Positions 26,137-34,502 of a stretch of DNA of 64,000 bases are shown in pieces. The position numbers and the translations under genes are program-made. The DNA comes from Xenophilus sp. AP218F (GTDB taxonomy: Bacteria > Pseudomonadota > Gammaproteobacteria > Burkholderiales > Chromobacteriaceae). The stretch spans positions 186,459-250,458 of the forward strand of contig NJIE01000006.1 of assembly GCA_002213445.1 (NCBI GenBank). Direction: 5' to 3'. The notes below the pieces were generated by a model that ran no database searches, was not told the DNA's origin, and was given only the letters and a program-made list of their open reading frames with translations. Each line of letters begins with the position of its first letter. The first letter of the stretch is position 1.

Positions 26137-26985
26137 ATGAGTCAGAAAATCGGCGTGGTGGGCGCGGGCACCATGGGCAACGGCATCGCCCAGACTTTCG
26201 CCAGCAAGGGCTTCGAGGTGGTGTTGCAGGACGTGACCGACTCGGCGCTGGTCAAAGGCATGGCCCAGATCCAGGCCAGCCTGCAACGGCTGGCCAAAAA
26301 AGAACTGATCCAGGAAGCCAATATCGCCGGCATCCTGGCCCATATCCGCCCCACCACCGTCCAGGCCGATCTGGCCGGCTGCGACGTGGTGATCGAAGCC
26401 GCCACCGAGAATCCAGCCATCAAGGAACAGATCTTCCGCGGCTTGGACGCCGTCGTCCGCCCCGATTGCGTGCTGGCGTCCAATACCTCCTCCATCTCGC
26501 TCACCCGCATCGCCAGCTGGGTCTCCAAGCCCGAGCGCGTGGTGGGCATGCACTTCATGAACCCGGTGCCGGTGATGCAGCTGGTGGAAATCATCCGCGC
26601 GCTGCAAACCGGCGACGAGGCCTACCAGGCGGTATTCCGCCTAAGCGAGGCGCTGGGCAAGACGCCGGTGACGGTGAAGGATTCGGCGGGCTTCGTCTCC
26701 AACCGCGTGCTGATGCCGATGATCAACGAAGCCGCCTTCACGCTGCACGAAGGCCTGGCCAGCGCCGAGGACATCGACACGGTGATGAAGCTGGGCATGA
26801 ACCACCCCATCGGGCCGCTGGCGCTGGCCGACCTGATCGGCCTGGACACCTGCCTGTCCATCATGGACATCCTGCACGCCGAATTCCGCGACAGCAAATA
26901 CCGCGCCTGCCCGCTTCTGGCCCAGCTGGTGCAGGCCGGCCACCTGGGCCGCAAGAGCGGCAAGGGCTTTTACCGCTACGACTGA
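26137..26985 (+). CDS. 3-hydroxybutyryl-CoA dehydrogenase
   Basis: A 282-residue short-form 3-hydroxyacyl-CoA dehydrogenase (Hbd/PaaH type), oxidising 3-hydroxyacyl-CoA with NAD(P). The Rossmann motif is KIGVVGAGTMGNGIAQTFAS. The catalytic histidine/glutamate relay shows in VVGMHFMNPVPVMQLVEII. KDSAGFVSNRVLMPMINEA and LADLIGLDTCLSIMD follow as in the family. First gene of the divergent catabolic operon. The specific acyl substrate is unknown; a role in isoleucine or butyrate-type breakdown fits the context. Confidence 0.93.
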   Translation: MSQKIGVVGAGTMGNGIAQTFASKGFEVVLQDVTDSALVKGMAQIQASLQRLAKKELIQEANIAGILAHIRPTTVQADLAGCDVVIEAATENPAIKEQIFRGLDAVVRPDCVLASNTSSISLTRIASWVSKPERVVGMHFMNPVPVMQLVEIIRALQTGDEAYQAVFRLSEALGKTPVTVKDSAGFVSNRVLMPMINEAAFTLHEGLASAEDIDTVMKLGMNHPIGPLALADLIGLDTCLSIMDILHAEFRDSKYRACPLLAQLVQAGHLGRKSGKGFYRYD

Positions 26986-27033
26986 CAAGCGCCGGGCCGC
27001 CTCCGGCCCGCGCCATAACGAGGAGATACCGTC

Positions 27034-28536
27034 ATGACCCAGGCAGTCCCCCGCGTCAAGCTGCTGATAGGCGGCGAATTCGTCGAATCCAGAAGCCAAG
27101 AGTGGCGCGACATCGTCAACCCGGCCACGCAGGAAATCCTGGCGCGCGTGCCGATGGCGACCGCCGACGAGGTGGGCGCCGCCGTCGCCGCCGCCAAGGA
27201 AGCCTTCAAAACCTGGAAGAAAACGCCGATAGGCGCGCGCGCCCGCATCTTCCTGAAATATCAGCAGCTGATCCGCGACAACATGAAAGAGCTGGCCGCC
27301 CTGCTCACCGCCGAACAGGGCAAAACCCTGGCCGACGCCGAAGGCGACATCTTCCGCGGCCTGGAGGTGGTGGAGCACGCCGCCAACATCGGCAGCCTGC
27401 AGCTGGGCGAGTACGCCGAGAACGTGGCCGGCAGCGTCGACACCTACACCGTGATGCAACCGCTGGGCGTGTGCGCCGGCATCACCCCGTTCAATTTCCC
27501 GGCGATGATCCCGCTGTGGATGTTCCCGATGGCCATCGCCACCGGCAACACCTTCGTGCTCAAGCCCTCGGAACAGGACCCGATGGTGACGATGCGGCTG
27601 GTGGAGCTGGCGCTGGAGGCCGGCATCCCCAAAGGCGTGCTCAACGTGGTGCACGGCGGCGAGCACGTCGTCAACGCCCTTTGCGACCATCCGGACATCA
27701 AAGCGGTATCGTTCGTCGGCTCCACCAAAGTGGGCACCCATGTCTACAACCGCGCCAGCCTCAACGGCAAGCGCGCGCAATGCATGATGGGCGCCAAGAA
27801 CCACGCCATCGTGCTGCCGGACGCCAACAAGGAACAGGCTCTGAACCAGCTGGCCGGCGCGGCCTTCGGCGCGGCCGGCCAGCGCTGCATGGCGCTGACT
27901 GTGGCGGTGCTGGTGGGCGAAGCGCAAAGCTGGATTCCCGATCTGGCGGCTAAGGCCAGAACACTGAAAGTGGGTGCCGGCAAGGACAACCCCGACCTCG
28001 GCCCGCTGATCTCGCGCGCCGCGCGCGACCGCGTCGCCACCCTGATCGCCAAGGGCGTCGAACAGGGCGCGAAGCTGGAGCTGGACGGCCGCGACGTGGT
28101 CGTGCCCGGCTTTGAAAACGGCAACTTCGTCGGCCCCACCATTCTCTCCGGCGTCAAGCCCGGCATGGCGGTCTACGATCAGGAAATCTTCGGCCCGGTG
28201 CTGTGCCTGATGGCGGCGGACACGCTGGACGAAGCCATCGACATCATCAACGCCAACCCCAACGGCAACGGCACTGCCCTCTTCACCCAGAGCGGCGCGG
28301 CGGCGCGACGCTTCCAGGAAGACATCGACGTGGGCCAGGTGGGCATCAACGTGCCGATTCCGGTGCCGGTGCCATTGTTCAGCTTCACCGGCAGCCGGGC
28401 CTCCAAACTGGGCGACCTCGGCCCTTACGGCAAACAGGTGGTGCTGTTCTACACCCAGACCAAAACCGTGACCAGCCGCTGGTTCGACGATGAAGCGAGC
28501 CAGGGCAAGGTGCACACCACCATTTCGCTGCGCTGA
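27034..28536 (+). CDS. mmsA: Methylmalonate-semialdehyde dehydrogenase (CoA-acylating)
   Basis: MmsA converts (methyl)malonate semialdehyde to propionyl- or acetyl-CoA at the end of valine degradation. The 500-residue product has the family sequences [20 protein letters not shown] and [15 protein letters not shown]. The catalytic cysteine is at residue 285 in [13 protein letters not shown], and the C-terminus [17 protein letters not shown] is diagnostic of MmsA rather than other aldehyde dehydrogenases. It lies 48 nt after hbd. Its product propionyl-CoA would feed the prp operon at 51-57 kb. Confidence 0.96.
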   Translation: MTQAVPRVKLLIGGEFVESRSQEWRDIVNPATQEILARVPMATADEVGAAVAAAKEAFKTWKKTPIGARARIFLKYQQLIRDNMKELAALLTAEQGKTLADAEGDIFRGLEVVEHAANIGSLQLGEYAENVAGSVDTYTVMQPLGVCAGITPFNFPAMIPLWMFPMAIATGNTFVLKPSEQDPMVTMRLVELALEAGIPKGVLNVVHGGEHVVNALCDHPDIKAVSFVGSTKVGTHVYNRASLNGKRAQCMMGAKNHAIVLPDANKEQALNQLAGAAFGAAGQRCMALTVAVLVGEAQSWIPDLAAKARTLKVGAGKDNPDLGPLISRAARDRVATLIAKGVEQGAKLELDGRDVVVPGFENGNFVGPTILSGVKPGMAVYDQEIFGPVLCLMAADTLDEAIDIINANPNGNGTALFTQSGAAARRFQEDIDVGQVGINVPIPVPVPLFSFTGSRASKLGDLGPYGKQVVLFYTQTKTVTSRWFDDEASQGKVHTTISLR

Positions 28537-28546
28537 TTTTGAATTC

Positions 28547-28655
28547 GCCGCGGAAACAGGCCGAAGGCGCGGCAACCTTCAAACGCAACTTCGCTGCCCG
28601 GACGCAATCCAGGCAGCCGCTTGAATTCCGCGACTTCCCGCGCGCTTCCGCGGCC
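28547..28655. repeat. Imperfect inverted-repeat element, copy 1
   Basis: The spacer between mmsA and the acyl-CoA dehydrogenase has a left arm starting GCCGCGGAAAC (28547-28575) that is largely complementary to a right arm TTCCGCGAC ... CTTCCGCGGCC (28626-28655). The right arm is clearly similar to the right arm of copy 2 (29918-29947), sharing TTCCG, TTCCCGCG and TTCCGC in the same order. No coding potential is visible. It could fold as RNA in the operon transcript. Confidence 0.5.
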
Positions 28656-28673
28656 ATTAGCAGGGGTTTTCAT

Positions 28674-29834
28674 ATGGACTTCGCACTCAACCAGGATCAG
28701 ATCGCCTTTCAGGACAGCGCCCGCGACTTCGCCGCAAGCGAACTGGCTCCCCACGCCGCCCGCTGGGATGAAGAAGAGCATTTCCCGGTGGACGTGATCC
28801 GCCGCGCCGGAGAGATGGGTTTTCTCGGCCTGTACACGCCGGAACGCTTTGGCGGGCTGGGACTCTCCCGGCTGGATTCCGCCATCGTGTTCGAAGAGCT
28901 GGCCGCCGGCTGCACCTCCACCGCCGCCTATCTCACCATCCACAACATGGTGAGCTGGATGATCGCCGCCTTCGGCAGCGAAGCGCTGGCCGAGCAATGG
29001 GTGCCGCGCATGACCACCGGCGAGCATCTCGGCAGCTACTGCCTGACCGAGCCGGGCGCGGGCTCCGACGCCGCCTCGCTGACCACCCGCGCCGAGCGCA
29101 AGGGCGAGGTTTACGTTCTCAACGGCGGCAAGATGTTCATCTCCGGCGCCGGCAGCACCCAGGTGCTGGTGGTGATGGCCCGCACCGGCAGCCCCGGCGC
29201 CAAGGGCGTCTCCGCCTTCGTGGTGCCCGCGGACGCGGCAGGCATCCGCTACGGCAAGAAGGAAAAGAAAATGGGCTGGAACAGCCAGCCCACCCGCGCC
29301 GTCACTTTCGACAACGTGGAAATCCCCGCCTCTCACCTCCTGGGCGCGGAAGGCCAGGGCTTCGCCTTCGCCATGAAGGGGCTGGACGGCGGCCGCATCA
29401 ACATCGCCACCTGCGCGGTGGGCACCGCGCAAGCGGCGCTGGAAGCCGCCAGCCGCTACGTGCAGGAGCGCAAGCAGTTCGGCCAGCCCTTGTCCGAGCT
29501 GCAAACGGTGCAGTTCCGCCTTGCCGACATGCTCACCGAACTGGTGGCCGCGCGGCAGATGGTGCGTCTGGCCGCCTGGAAACTGGACAACGCCAGTCCG
29601 GACGCCAGCGCTTATTGCGCGATGGCAAAACGCATCGCCACCGATCTGAGCTTTAATGTCGCCAACAACGCGCTGCAACTCTTCGGCGGCTACGGCTATC
29701 TGAAGGATTTCCCGCTGGAGCGCCATCTGCGCGACCTGCGCGTCCACCAGATACTGGAAGGCACCAACGAAGTGATGCGCCTGATCGTGGCGCGCAAGAT
29801 GCTGCAAGAAGGCGCGCTGGAAACGCTGCGTTGA
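28674..29834 (+). CDS. Isobutyryl-CoA dehydrogenase-type acyl-CoA dehydrogenase
   Basis: A 386-residue FAD enzyme of the ACAD8 type, oxidising isobutyryl-CoA to methacrylyl-CoA in valine breakdown. It starts MDFALNQDQIAFQDSARDFA. The FAD/substrate motif is CLTEPGAGSDAASLTTRA, and the catalytic glutamate is in VHQILEGTNEVMRLIVARKM. The helical region QLFGGYGYLKDFPLERHLRDL is standard. The ATG at 28674 is chosen over an earlier in-frame ATG at 28539 because the extra 45 residues are not family-like and fall in the repeat element. Operon position supports the valine assignment. Confidence 0.92.
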   Translation: MDFALNQDQIAFQDSARDFAASELAPHAARWDEEEHFPVDVIRRAGEMGFLGLYTPERFGGLGLSRLDSAIVFEELAAGCTSTAAYLTIHNMVSWMIAAFGSEALAEQWVPRMTTGEHLGSYCLTEPGAGSDAASLTTRAERKGEVYVLNGGKMFISGAGSTQVLVVMARTGSPGAKGVSAFVVPADAAGIRYGKKEKKMGWNSQPTRAVTFDNVEIPASHLLGAEGQGFAFAMKGLDGGRINIATCAVGTAQAALEAASRYVQERKQFGQPLSELQTVQFRLADMLTELVAARQMVRLAAWKLDNASPDASAYCAMAKRIATDLSFNVANNALQLFGGYGYLKDFPLERHLRDLRVHQILEGTNEVMRLIVARKMLQEGALETLR

Positions 29835-29848
29835 ACAGAAATCCATTG

Positions 29849-29947
29849 AGCCGCGAACGCACGCGGAATGACACGGACCATAGCGTGATCCCCGGGCGTC
29901 GCGCTCGCCGGGATATGTTCCGTGCTTTCCCGCGTGTTTCCGCTGCT
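29849..29947. repeat. Imperfect inverted-repeat element, copy 2
   Basis: Left arm AGCCGCGAACGCACGCGG (from 29849) through GACACGGA (to 29877) is about 80 percent complementary to the right arm TTCCGTGCTTTCCCGCGTG ... TTCCGCTGCT (29918-29947). Between them lies a smaller imperfect hairpin ATCCCCGGGCG / CTCGCCGGGAT (about 29888-29914). It fills most of the 134-nt spacer between the acyl-CoA dehydrogenase and enoyl-CoA hydratase genes. Its arms resemble those of copy 1. Confidence 0.55.
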
Positions 29948-29968
29948 TGGAAAAACAAGGACCAGAAC

Positions 29969-30751
29969 ATGCAAACCTACGCCCACCTCAATGTCGAAAA
30001 ACGCGGCCATACCGCCGTGGTGACGATAGACACCCCGCCGGCCAACACCTGGAATCGCGAAAGCCTCGCCGCGCTGAAGCGCCTGGTGGCCGATCTCAAC
30101 GCCGACCGCGACATCTACGCGCTGGTGATCACCGGACAGGGCGAGAAATTCTTCTCCGCCGGCGCGGACCTCAACCTGTTTGCCGACGGCGACAAGAAGG
30201 TGGCCGCCGAAATGACCATGCTGTTCGGCGAGGCGTTCGAAGCGCTGTCCGGCTTTCGCGGCGTCAGCATCGCCGCCGTCAACGGCTTCGCCATGGGCGG
30301 CGGGCTGGAGTGCGCGCTGGCCTGCGACATCCGAATCGCCGAGGAACAGGCGCAGATGGCGCTGCCGGAAGCCTCCGTCGGCCTCCTGCCCTGCGCCGGC
30401 GGCACCCAGAACCTGCCCTGGCTGGTGGGCGAAGGCTGGGCCAAGCGCATGATACTGTGCGGCGAGCGCGTGGACGCCGCTACCGCCCTGCGCATCGGCC
30501 TGGTGGAAGAAGTGACGCCCAAGGGCCGGGCGCTGGAAGCCGCGCTCAAGCTGGCGGAGAAAGTCGGCCGCCAGTCGCCGTCCTCGGTGGCGGTCTGCAA
30601 GCAGCTGGTGCAACGCGCGCGCCTGCAGCCGCCGGCCCACAACCTGATCCACGAGCGCGAACTGTTCATCAAGCTGTTCGATACCCAGGATCAGCAGGAA
30701 GGCACCCGCGCCTTCCTGGAAAAACGCCCGGCTGTCTGGAAAAACGCCTGA
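29969..30751 (+). CDS. Enoyl-CoA hydratase
   Basis: A 260-residue crotonase-fold hydratase, here probably hydrating methacrylyl-CoA to 3-hydroxyisobutyryl-CoA. The oxyanion-hole regions are FFSAGADLNLFADGD and NGFAMGGGLECALACDIRIA. The catalytic glutamate region is LPEASVGLLPCAGGTQNLPWLVG. AAGGA precedes the ATG at 29969. An in-frame extension upstream runs into the repeat element and is not protein-like. It lies between the dehydrogenase and the 3-hydroxyisobutyryl-CoA hydrolase, the expected pathway order. Confidence 0.93.
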   Translation: MQTYAHLNVEKRGHTAVVTIDTPPANTWNRESLAALKRLVADLNADRDIYALVITGQGEKFFSAGADLNLFADGDKKVAAEMTMLFGEAFEALSGFRGVSIAAVNGFAMGGGLECALACDIRIAEEQAQMALPEASVGLLPCAGGTQNLPWLVGEGWAKRMILCGERVDAATALRIGLVEEVTPKGRALEAALKLAEKVGRQSPSSVAVCKQLVQRARLQPPAHNLIHERELFIKLFDTQDQQEGTRAFLEKRPAVWKNA

Positions 30752-30767
30752 AGCGCGAGGAGAACCC

Positions 30768-31886
30768 ATGCTAGACCCGGTATTGTTTGAAGAACACGCC
30801 GCCGCCAACGGCAAGCGCGTCGGCGTAGCCACCCTCAACGCCGAAAAATCGCTGAACGCGCTGACGCTGGACATGATCCGCCTGCTGGACGCCCGGCTAT
30901 CGATCTGGGACCGCGACGACGGCATCGCCGCGGTGCTGCTGCGCGGAGCGGGAGACAAGGCCTTTTGCGCCGGCGGCGACGTGCGCGGCCTGCGCGAGGC
31001 GCTGCTGGACAGCCCGGCCTACCCCAACGCCCAGGCCGTGGATTTCTTCAGCGAAGAATACGCCCTCGACTACCGCATTCATTGCTACCGCAAGCCGCTG
31101 ATCGTCTGGGGCAACGGCATCGTCATGGGCGGCGGGCTGGGGCTGATGGCGGGCGCCAGCCACCGGGTGGCCACGCCCGCCACCCGCATCGCCATGCCGG
31201 AAATCACCATCGGCCTGTATCCGGACGTGGGCGGCAGCTGGTTCCTGCAGCGCATGCCGGGCAAGCTTGGCCTGTTCCTCGGCCTTACCGGCGCGCCGCT
31301 CAACGCGCACGACGCTCTGATCTGCAATCTGGCGGACCACGTGGTCGCCGCCGACGGCTATTTCGCTCTGCTTTCGCGGCTGCTGGCCGCCGACTGGAGC
31401 GGCGACGCCCACGATCACGCCCGCGTCAGCGCCTTGCTCGGCGCGATGGAAGACGAGGCGCGCGACGCGCTGCCCGACTCCCCGGTCGCCCGCAACCTGG
31501 CGGCCGTGCACCGGCTGATGAACAAGGGCGAATTGTCGGCCGTCGCCGCCGCGCTGCGCGACACCGCCTTCGAAGACCCGTGGCTGGCGCAGGCCGCCAA
31601 GACCTTCGCCCACGGCAGCCCCACTTCCGCGGCCGTCACCTGGGAAACCCTGCGCCGCGCCAAGCATCTGTCGCTGGCCGAAGCCCTGCGCATGGAGCTG
31701 ATCCTGTCGGTGAATTTCTGCGACAAGCCCGACTTCCGCGAAGGCGTGCGCGCGCTGCTGGTGGACAAGGATCGCCAGCCCGACTGGCGCTTCAAGACGC
31801 TGACGCAGATCGAAGACGCCTGGGTGGACAGCCATTTCGACTCGCCATGGCGCGCGGGCGAGCACCCGCTCGCCGCCCTGCAGTAA
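30768..31886 (+). CDS. 3-hydroxyisobutyryl-CoA hydrolase
   Basis: A 372-residue crotonase-superfamily thioesterase (HIBCH type) releasing 3-hydroxyisobutyrate. It is longer than simple hydratases. Key segments are LNAEKSLNALTLDMIRLLD, KAFCAGGDVRGLREALL, the oxyanion-hole region NGIVMGGGLGLMAGASHRVAT and MPEITIGLYPDVGGSWFLQRMPG. The PDVGGS form is typical of the hydrolase branch. The C-terminal segment SLAEALRMELILSVNFCDKPDFREGVRALLVDK is also family-like. It sits 16 nt after the hydratase gene. Confidence 0.94.
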   Translation: MLDPVLFEEHAAANGKRVGVATLNAEKSLNALTLDMIRLLDARLSIWDRDDGIAAVLLRGAGDKAFCAGGDVRGLREALLDSPAYPNAQAVDFFSEEYALDYRIHCYRKPLIVWGNGIVMGGGLGLMAGASHRVATPATRIAMPEITIGLYPDVGGSWFLQRMPGKLGLFLGLTGAPLNAHDALICNLADHVVAADGYFALLSRLLAADWSGDAHDHARVSALLGAMEDEARDALPDSPVARNLAAVHRLMNKGELSAVAAALRDTAFEDPWLAQAAKTFAHGSPTSAAVTWETLRRAKHLSLAEALRMELILSVNFCDKPDFREGVRALLVDKDRQPDWRFKTLTQIEDAWVDSHFDSPWRAGEHPLAALQ

Positions 31887-31942
31887 AGCCCGCGGCTCAT
31901 GGGGCGCGCCAACCGCCCCGCGCACACGCAAAAGGAAGAAGC

Positions 31943-32833
31943 ATGAAACACATCGCCTTCATCGGTTTGGGCAATATGGGCGGCCCGATGGCCGTCAATC
32001 TGCAGAACAAGGGTTTCATCGTCAGCGCCTTCGATCTCTCCGCCGCGGCGCTGGAAAAAGCGGCGGCGGCCGGCGTGCGCGCGGCCCGCAGCGCGGCCGA
32101 CGCGGCCCATGGCGCGGAAGCGGTCATCTCCATGCTGCCCGCCGGCAAGCACGTGGCCGCGCTCTATCTGGGCGACGACGGCCTGTTCGCCAAGCTGCCC
32201 AAGGGCGCGCTGGTGATCGACTGCAGCACCATAGACGCCGCCGCCGCCCGCCAGGTGGCCGGCGCGGCGCGGGACGCGGGGCTCGCCATGCTGGACGCGC
32301 CGGTCTCCGGCGGCACCGCCGGCGCGGCGGCCGGCACGCTGACGTTCATCGTCGGCGGCGAAGCGGCCGATCTGGAGCGGGCGCGGCCGCTGCTGGAGGC
32401 CATGGGCAAGAACATCTTCCACGCCGGCGGCGCGGGCGCGGGGCAAACCGCCAAGATCTGCAACAACATGCTGCTGGGCATACTGATGGCCGGCACCGCC
32501 GAAGCGCTGGCGCTGGGCGTGAAAAACGGCCTGGACCCGAAAGTGCTGTCCGACATCATCAGCAAAAGCTCGGGGCGCAACTGGGCGACCGAACTTTACA
32601 ACCCCTGGCCCGGCGTGATGGACAACGCCCCGGCCAGCCGCGGCTACGCCGGCGGCTTCATGTCCGAACTGATGTTAAAAGACCTGGGCCTGGCCGAAGA
32701 AACCGCCCTGCAAAGCCACGCCGCCAATCCGCTGGGCGCGCTGGCGCGCAACCTCTACGAGGAGCACGTGCTGCAAGGCCACGGCCAGCTGGACTTCTCC
32801 AGCATCGTCAAGCGCTTTCACACGCTGAACTGA
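31943..32833 (+). CDS. mmsB: 3-hydroxyisobutyrate dehydrogenase
   Basis: MmsB oxidises 3-hydroxyisobutyrate to methylmalonate semialdehyde, the substrate of MmsA. The 296-residue product has the Rossmann motif IAFIGLGNMGGPMAVNLQNKG, the substrate-binding DAPVSGGTAGAAAGTLTFIVGG, and the catalytic lysine in GAGQTAKICNNMLLGILMAG. AAGGAAG lies before the ATG. Last gene of the operon. Together with mmsA, the dehydrogenase, the hydratase and the hydrolase it completes isobutyryl-CoA to propionyl-CoA. A GC-rich hairpin (GCCGCC/GGCGGC) follows without a clear T tract. Confidence 0.96.
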   Translation: MKHIAFIGLGNMGGPMAVNLQNKGFIVSAFDLSAAALEKAAAAGVRAARSAADAAHGAEAVISMLPAGKHVAALYLGDDGLFAKLPKGALVIDCSTIDAAAARQVAGAARDAGLAMLDAPVSGGTAGAAAGTLTFIVGGEAADLERARPLLEAMGKNIFHAGGAGAGQTAKICNNMLLGILMAGTAEALALGVKNGLDPKVLSDIISKSSGRNWATELYNPWPGVMDNAPASRGYAGGFMSELMLKDLGLAEETALQSHAANPLGALARNLYEEHVLQGHGQLDFSSIVKRFHTLN

Positions 32834-32903
32834 GCGCGAAGCCAAGACAAGGAGCCGCCCGTCCAGGCGGCCCGCTCTGCCCATTTCGCCGGCCAGCGCG
32901 CGG

Positions 32904-33134
32904 CTAACACTCCCCCAGGCGCTTGTCCCTGGCCCGCCGCAACAGGCCGATGCCGATCGGTTTCTTGTCCGCCGCCCGACCGATGGCCTGGTTTTGCGCC
33001 GCGCGCCTGGCCTTGCCGTCGTCCTTCTTGCAGGCCTGCGCCTGCTGCGCGGCGGGCGCGCTCGCCTCCTGGGCTTGCGCCGGCCACCCGCACGCCAGCG
33101 CCAGCCCGGCGATTATCCATAGGGTCGCATGCAT
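32904..33134 (-). CDS. Small exported basic protein with two cysteines (76 aa)
   Basis: A 76-residue precursor: signal peptide MHATLWIIAGLALACGWPAQA, then a mature ~55-residue basic protein with cysteines near its start (AQACKKDDGKARRAAQNQAIG) and at its last residue (RARDKRLGEC), which could form one disulfide. GGAGGA lies 7 nt before the ATG. I do not recognise the family. It is the first of three small exported or membrane proteins read leftward between mmsB and dedA, not overlapping and separately supplied with ribosome sites. Confidence 0.65.
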   Translation of the reverse strand: MHATLWIIAGLALACGWPAQAQEASAPAAQQAQACKKDDGKARRAAQNQAIGRAADKKPIGIGLLRRARDKRLGEC

Positions 33135-33159
33135 TTCGCTGTCCTCCCCCTGCGCGGCC

Positions 33160-33474
33160 CTATCGGGCGGTTTGCCGATGGCTGTCTATCACCTGCCGCA
33201 CCGTCATGCCGCTGGCCAGGGTGAAGAATTTTTCCCAGTCATGCTGCTTGTCGCTGGTGAATTGCTTGATGTCGCCGCGCTCTTGCGGCGTCAGCAACAC
33301 CGCCGACGCGCCGCGCCAGAAACCGGAGCCGTTCATCTTGGCGATGTCCATTCCCAGCAGCGCCGCGCGCATGTGCATGGCGTAAAAAACGACGCCCGCC
33401 GCCAGCGCCAGCCCGATCAGCAGCCGGCGCAAGCCGCGCCGGCCGGTCGCCGTTTCACGATTCGATTGCCCCAT
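33160..33474 (-). CDS. Single-pass membrane protein of unknown function (104 aa)
   Basis: A 104-residue protein with a basic N-terminus (RRGLRRLL), one membrane helix at about 18-36 (LIGLALAAGVVFYAMHM), and a periplasmic tail with LLTPQERGDIKQFTSDKQHDWEKFFTLASGMTV. GGAG lies 5 nt before the ATG. It is 25 nt upstream of the small exported protein gene. No known motif is recognised. The topology (N-in, C-out) follows from the positive charges before the helix. Confidence 0.62.
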   Translation of the reverse strand: MGQSNRETATGRRGLRRLLIGLALAAGVVFYAMHMRAALLGMDIAKMNGSGFWRGASAVLLTPQERGDIKQFTSDKQHDWEKFFTLASGMTVRQVIDSHRQTAR

Positions 33475-33567
33475 ATCCGCTCCTTGTCGTTCATGCCGCC
33501 AAGCCCGACCGGCCTGACGCTACCTCACCGGCATCTCATCCCCGCCGTCAGGCGCGGCGCGCCGGGC

Positions 33568-33840
33568 TCACGGCTTGCGCGGCCTGCCCTCCAGTTGGGC
33601 CAGGCTGGCTGCCCAGACGCTGCGCACCTGCTGGCTGGCGTTGTCGCCGCAGCGCTCCAGCATCCGTCGGAAATGCTCGGCGTCGTGCTCCTCCGCCTGC
33701 TTTTTCACCGCGGCGTGCTGGCCGTTCTTGATCACCTGATGTTCAACCGCCCTGATCTGGGCGGCGCAGTACTTGTCGCCGGCGGCCATGGCCGTCGGAG
33801 CCGCGGCCAACGTCAGGATTGCGATGATGAGCGCTCGCAT
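33568..33840 (-). CDS. Small exported helical protein with two cysteines (90 aa)
   Basis: A 90-residue precursor: signal peptide MRALIIAILTLAAAPTAMAAG, then a charged helical domain with cysteines in DKYCAAQIRAVEHQ and MLERCGDNASQQ, probably paired. GGAGAA lies 7 nt before the ATG at 33840. A longer in-frame reading to 34149 overlaps the next gene and is not protein-like. Family not recognised; likely periplasmic. Read in the same direction as its two smaller neighbours. Confidence 0.65.
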   Translation of the reverse strand: MRALIIAILTLAAAPTAMAAGDKYCAAQIRAVEHQVIKNGQHAAVKKQAEEHDAEHFRRMLERCGDNASQQVRSVWAASLAQLEGRPRKP

Positions 33841-33869
33841 AGCGTAGTTCTCCCGGAGAAATGAAGGTT

Positions 33870-34139
33870 TCAGGCAGTGACGTCGAGCTGGCTGCCCGCG
33901 CCGCCGGTTTGCAGATAGGTATCCAGCGTCTTGGTCGCCGTCTGGTACTGGTAGATCGCCATCGCCGACTGATCCAGCCGGGCGTTGTCGCTGGCCGCCG
34001 CCACCGCCACCGGGCGCGAAACCAGCGCCGCGGCCGCGGCGGTTTTTCCCGCGGCGGCGGCCAGCGGCGGAACCGGGCGGCCAGGCGTGAGACGTTCCGC
34101 CAATTGGGCGGGGAAGCTGCTGGAAATTCCGGTGATCAT
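33870..34139 (-). CDS. Unknown small protein (89 aa)
   Basis: An 89-residue protein starting MITGISSSFPAQLAERLTPG, with an Ala/Val-rich middle and a C-terminal part DQSAMAIYQYQTATKTLDTYLQTGGAGSQLDVTA. AAAGGA lies 9 nt before the ATG. There is no signal peptide or membrane helix. The tail ending in a short LDV-type motif vaguely recalls YjfB-type putative motility proteins, but this is a weak impression. It lies 29 nt upstream of the 90-residue exported protein gene. Confidence 0.55.
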   Translation of the reverse strand: MITGISSSFPAQLAERLTPGRPVPPLAAAAGKTAAAAALVSRPVAVAAASDNARLDQSAMAIYQYQTATKTLDTYLQTGGAGSQLDVTA

Positions 34140-34502
34140 GTTCAAACATCCTTTCACGACGCGGGACGTCGCCAAATCATGGTTGCGGCGCGCGATCCGC
34201 CTGTCGCCGCGGGCGCCGGGGCAAAAAAATTCCCATGCGGGGCACGGGACAAGACAAAGCCGGGAGACGACGCCGCAGCCGGCAGCGCAAGACGGACGGA
34301 TTGTATCCGGCAAAATGGTAATCGGATGATTATTAAGGGGAATTTACACAGGAGGAAACAGTTTCGAAAAACATCGCGCCCCGCCGCCCGCCGGCCGCGG
34401 CGCACGGCAAAACCGCGCCGGACTTTGCCGGCGGGGCGCGGATGGGTCAAGGCGCGCAGCGCGCGCGCTCCGAGCCCGCGACAATATTTTACAAAGCCGC
34501 GC
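34140..34502. other. 363-nt intergenic region upstream of the 89-aa gene
   Basis: No gene is supported. The middle is AT-richer (about 34310-34365) and holds an orphan AGGAGG-like sequence (34350-34356) with no start codon behind it. On the minus strand GATACAAT (about 34300-34307) could be a -10 element for the small-protein genes, but no good -35 is seen. The right part is a GC-rich, low-complexity stretch next to the dedA stop. Confidence 0.5.

Noticed and set aside
26109-27953. 614-codon plus-strand frame starting 28 nt before hbd
   Set aside because: Out-of-frame reading of hbd and mmsA; Arg/Gly-rich without family features.
33841-34149. In-frame N-terminal extension of the 90-residue exported protein
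   Set aside because: It would bury the signal peptide and overlap the 89-residue gene; the added residues are Gly/Arg-rich noise.
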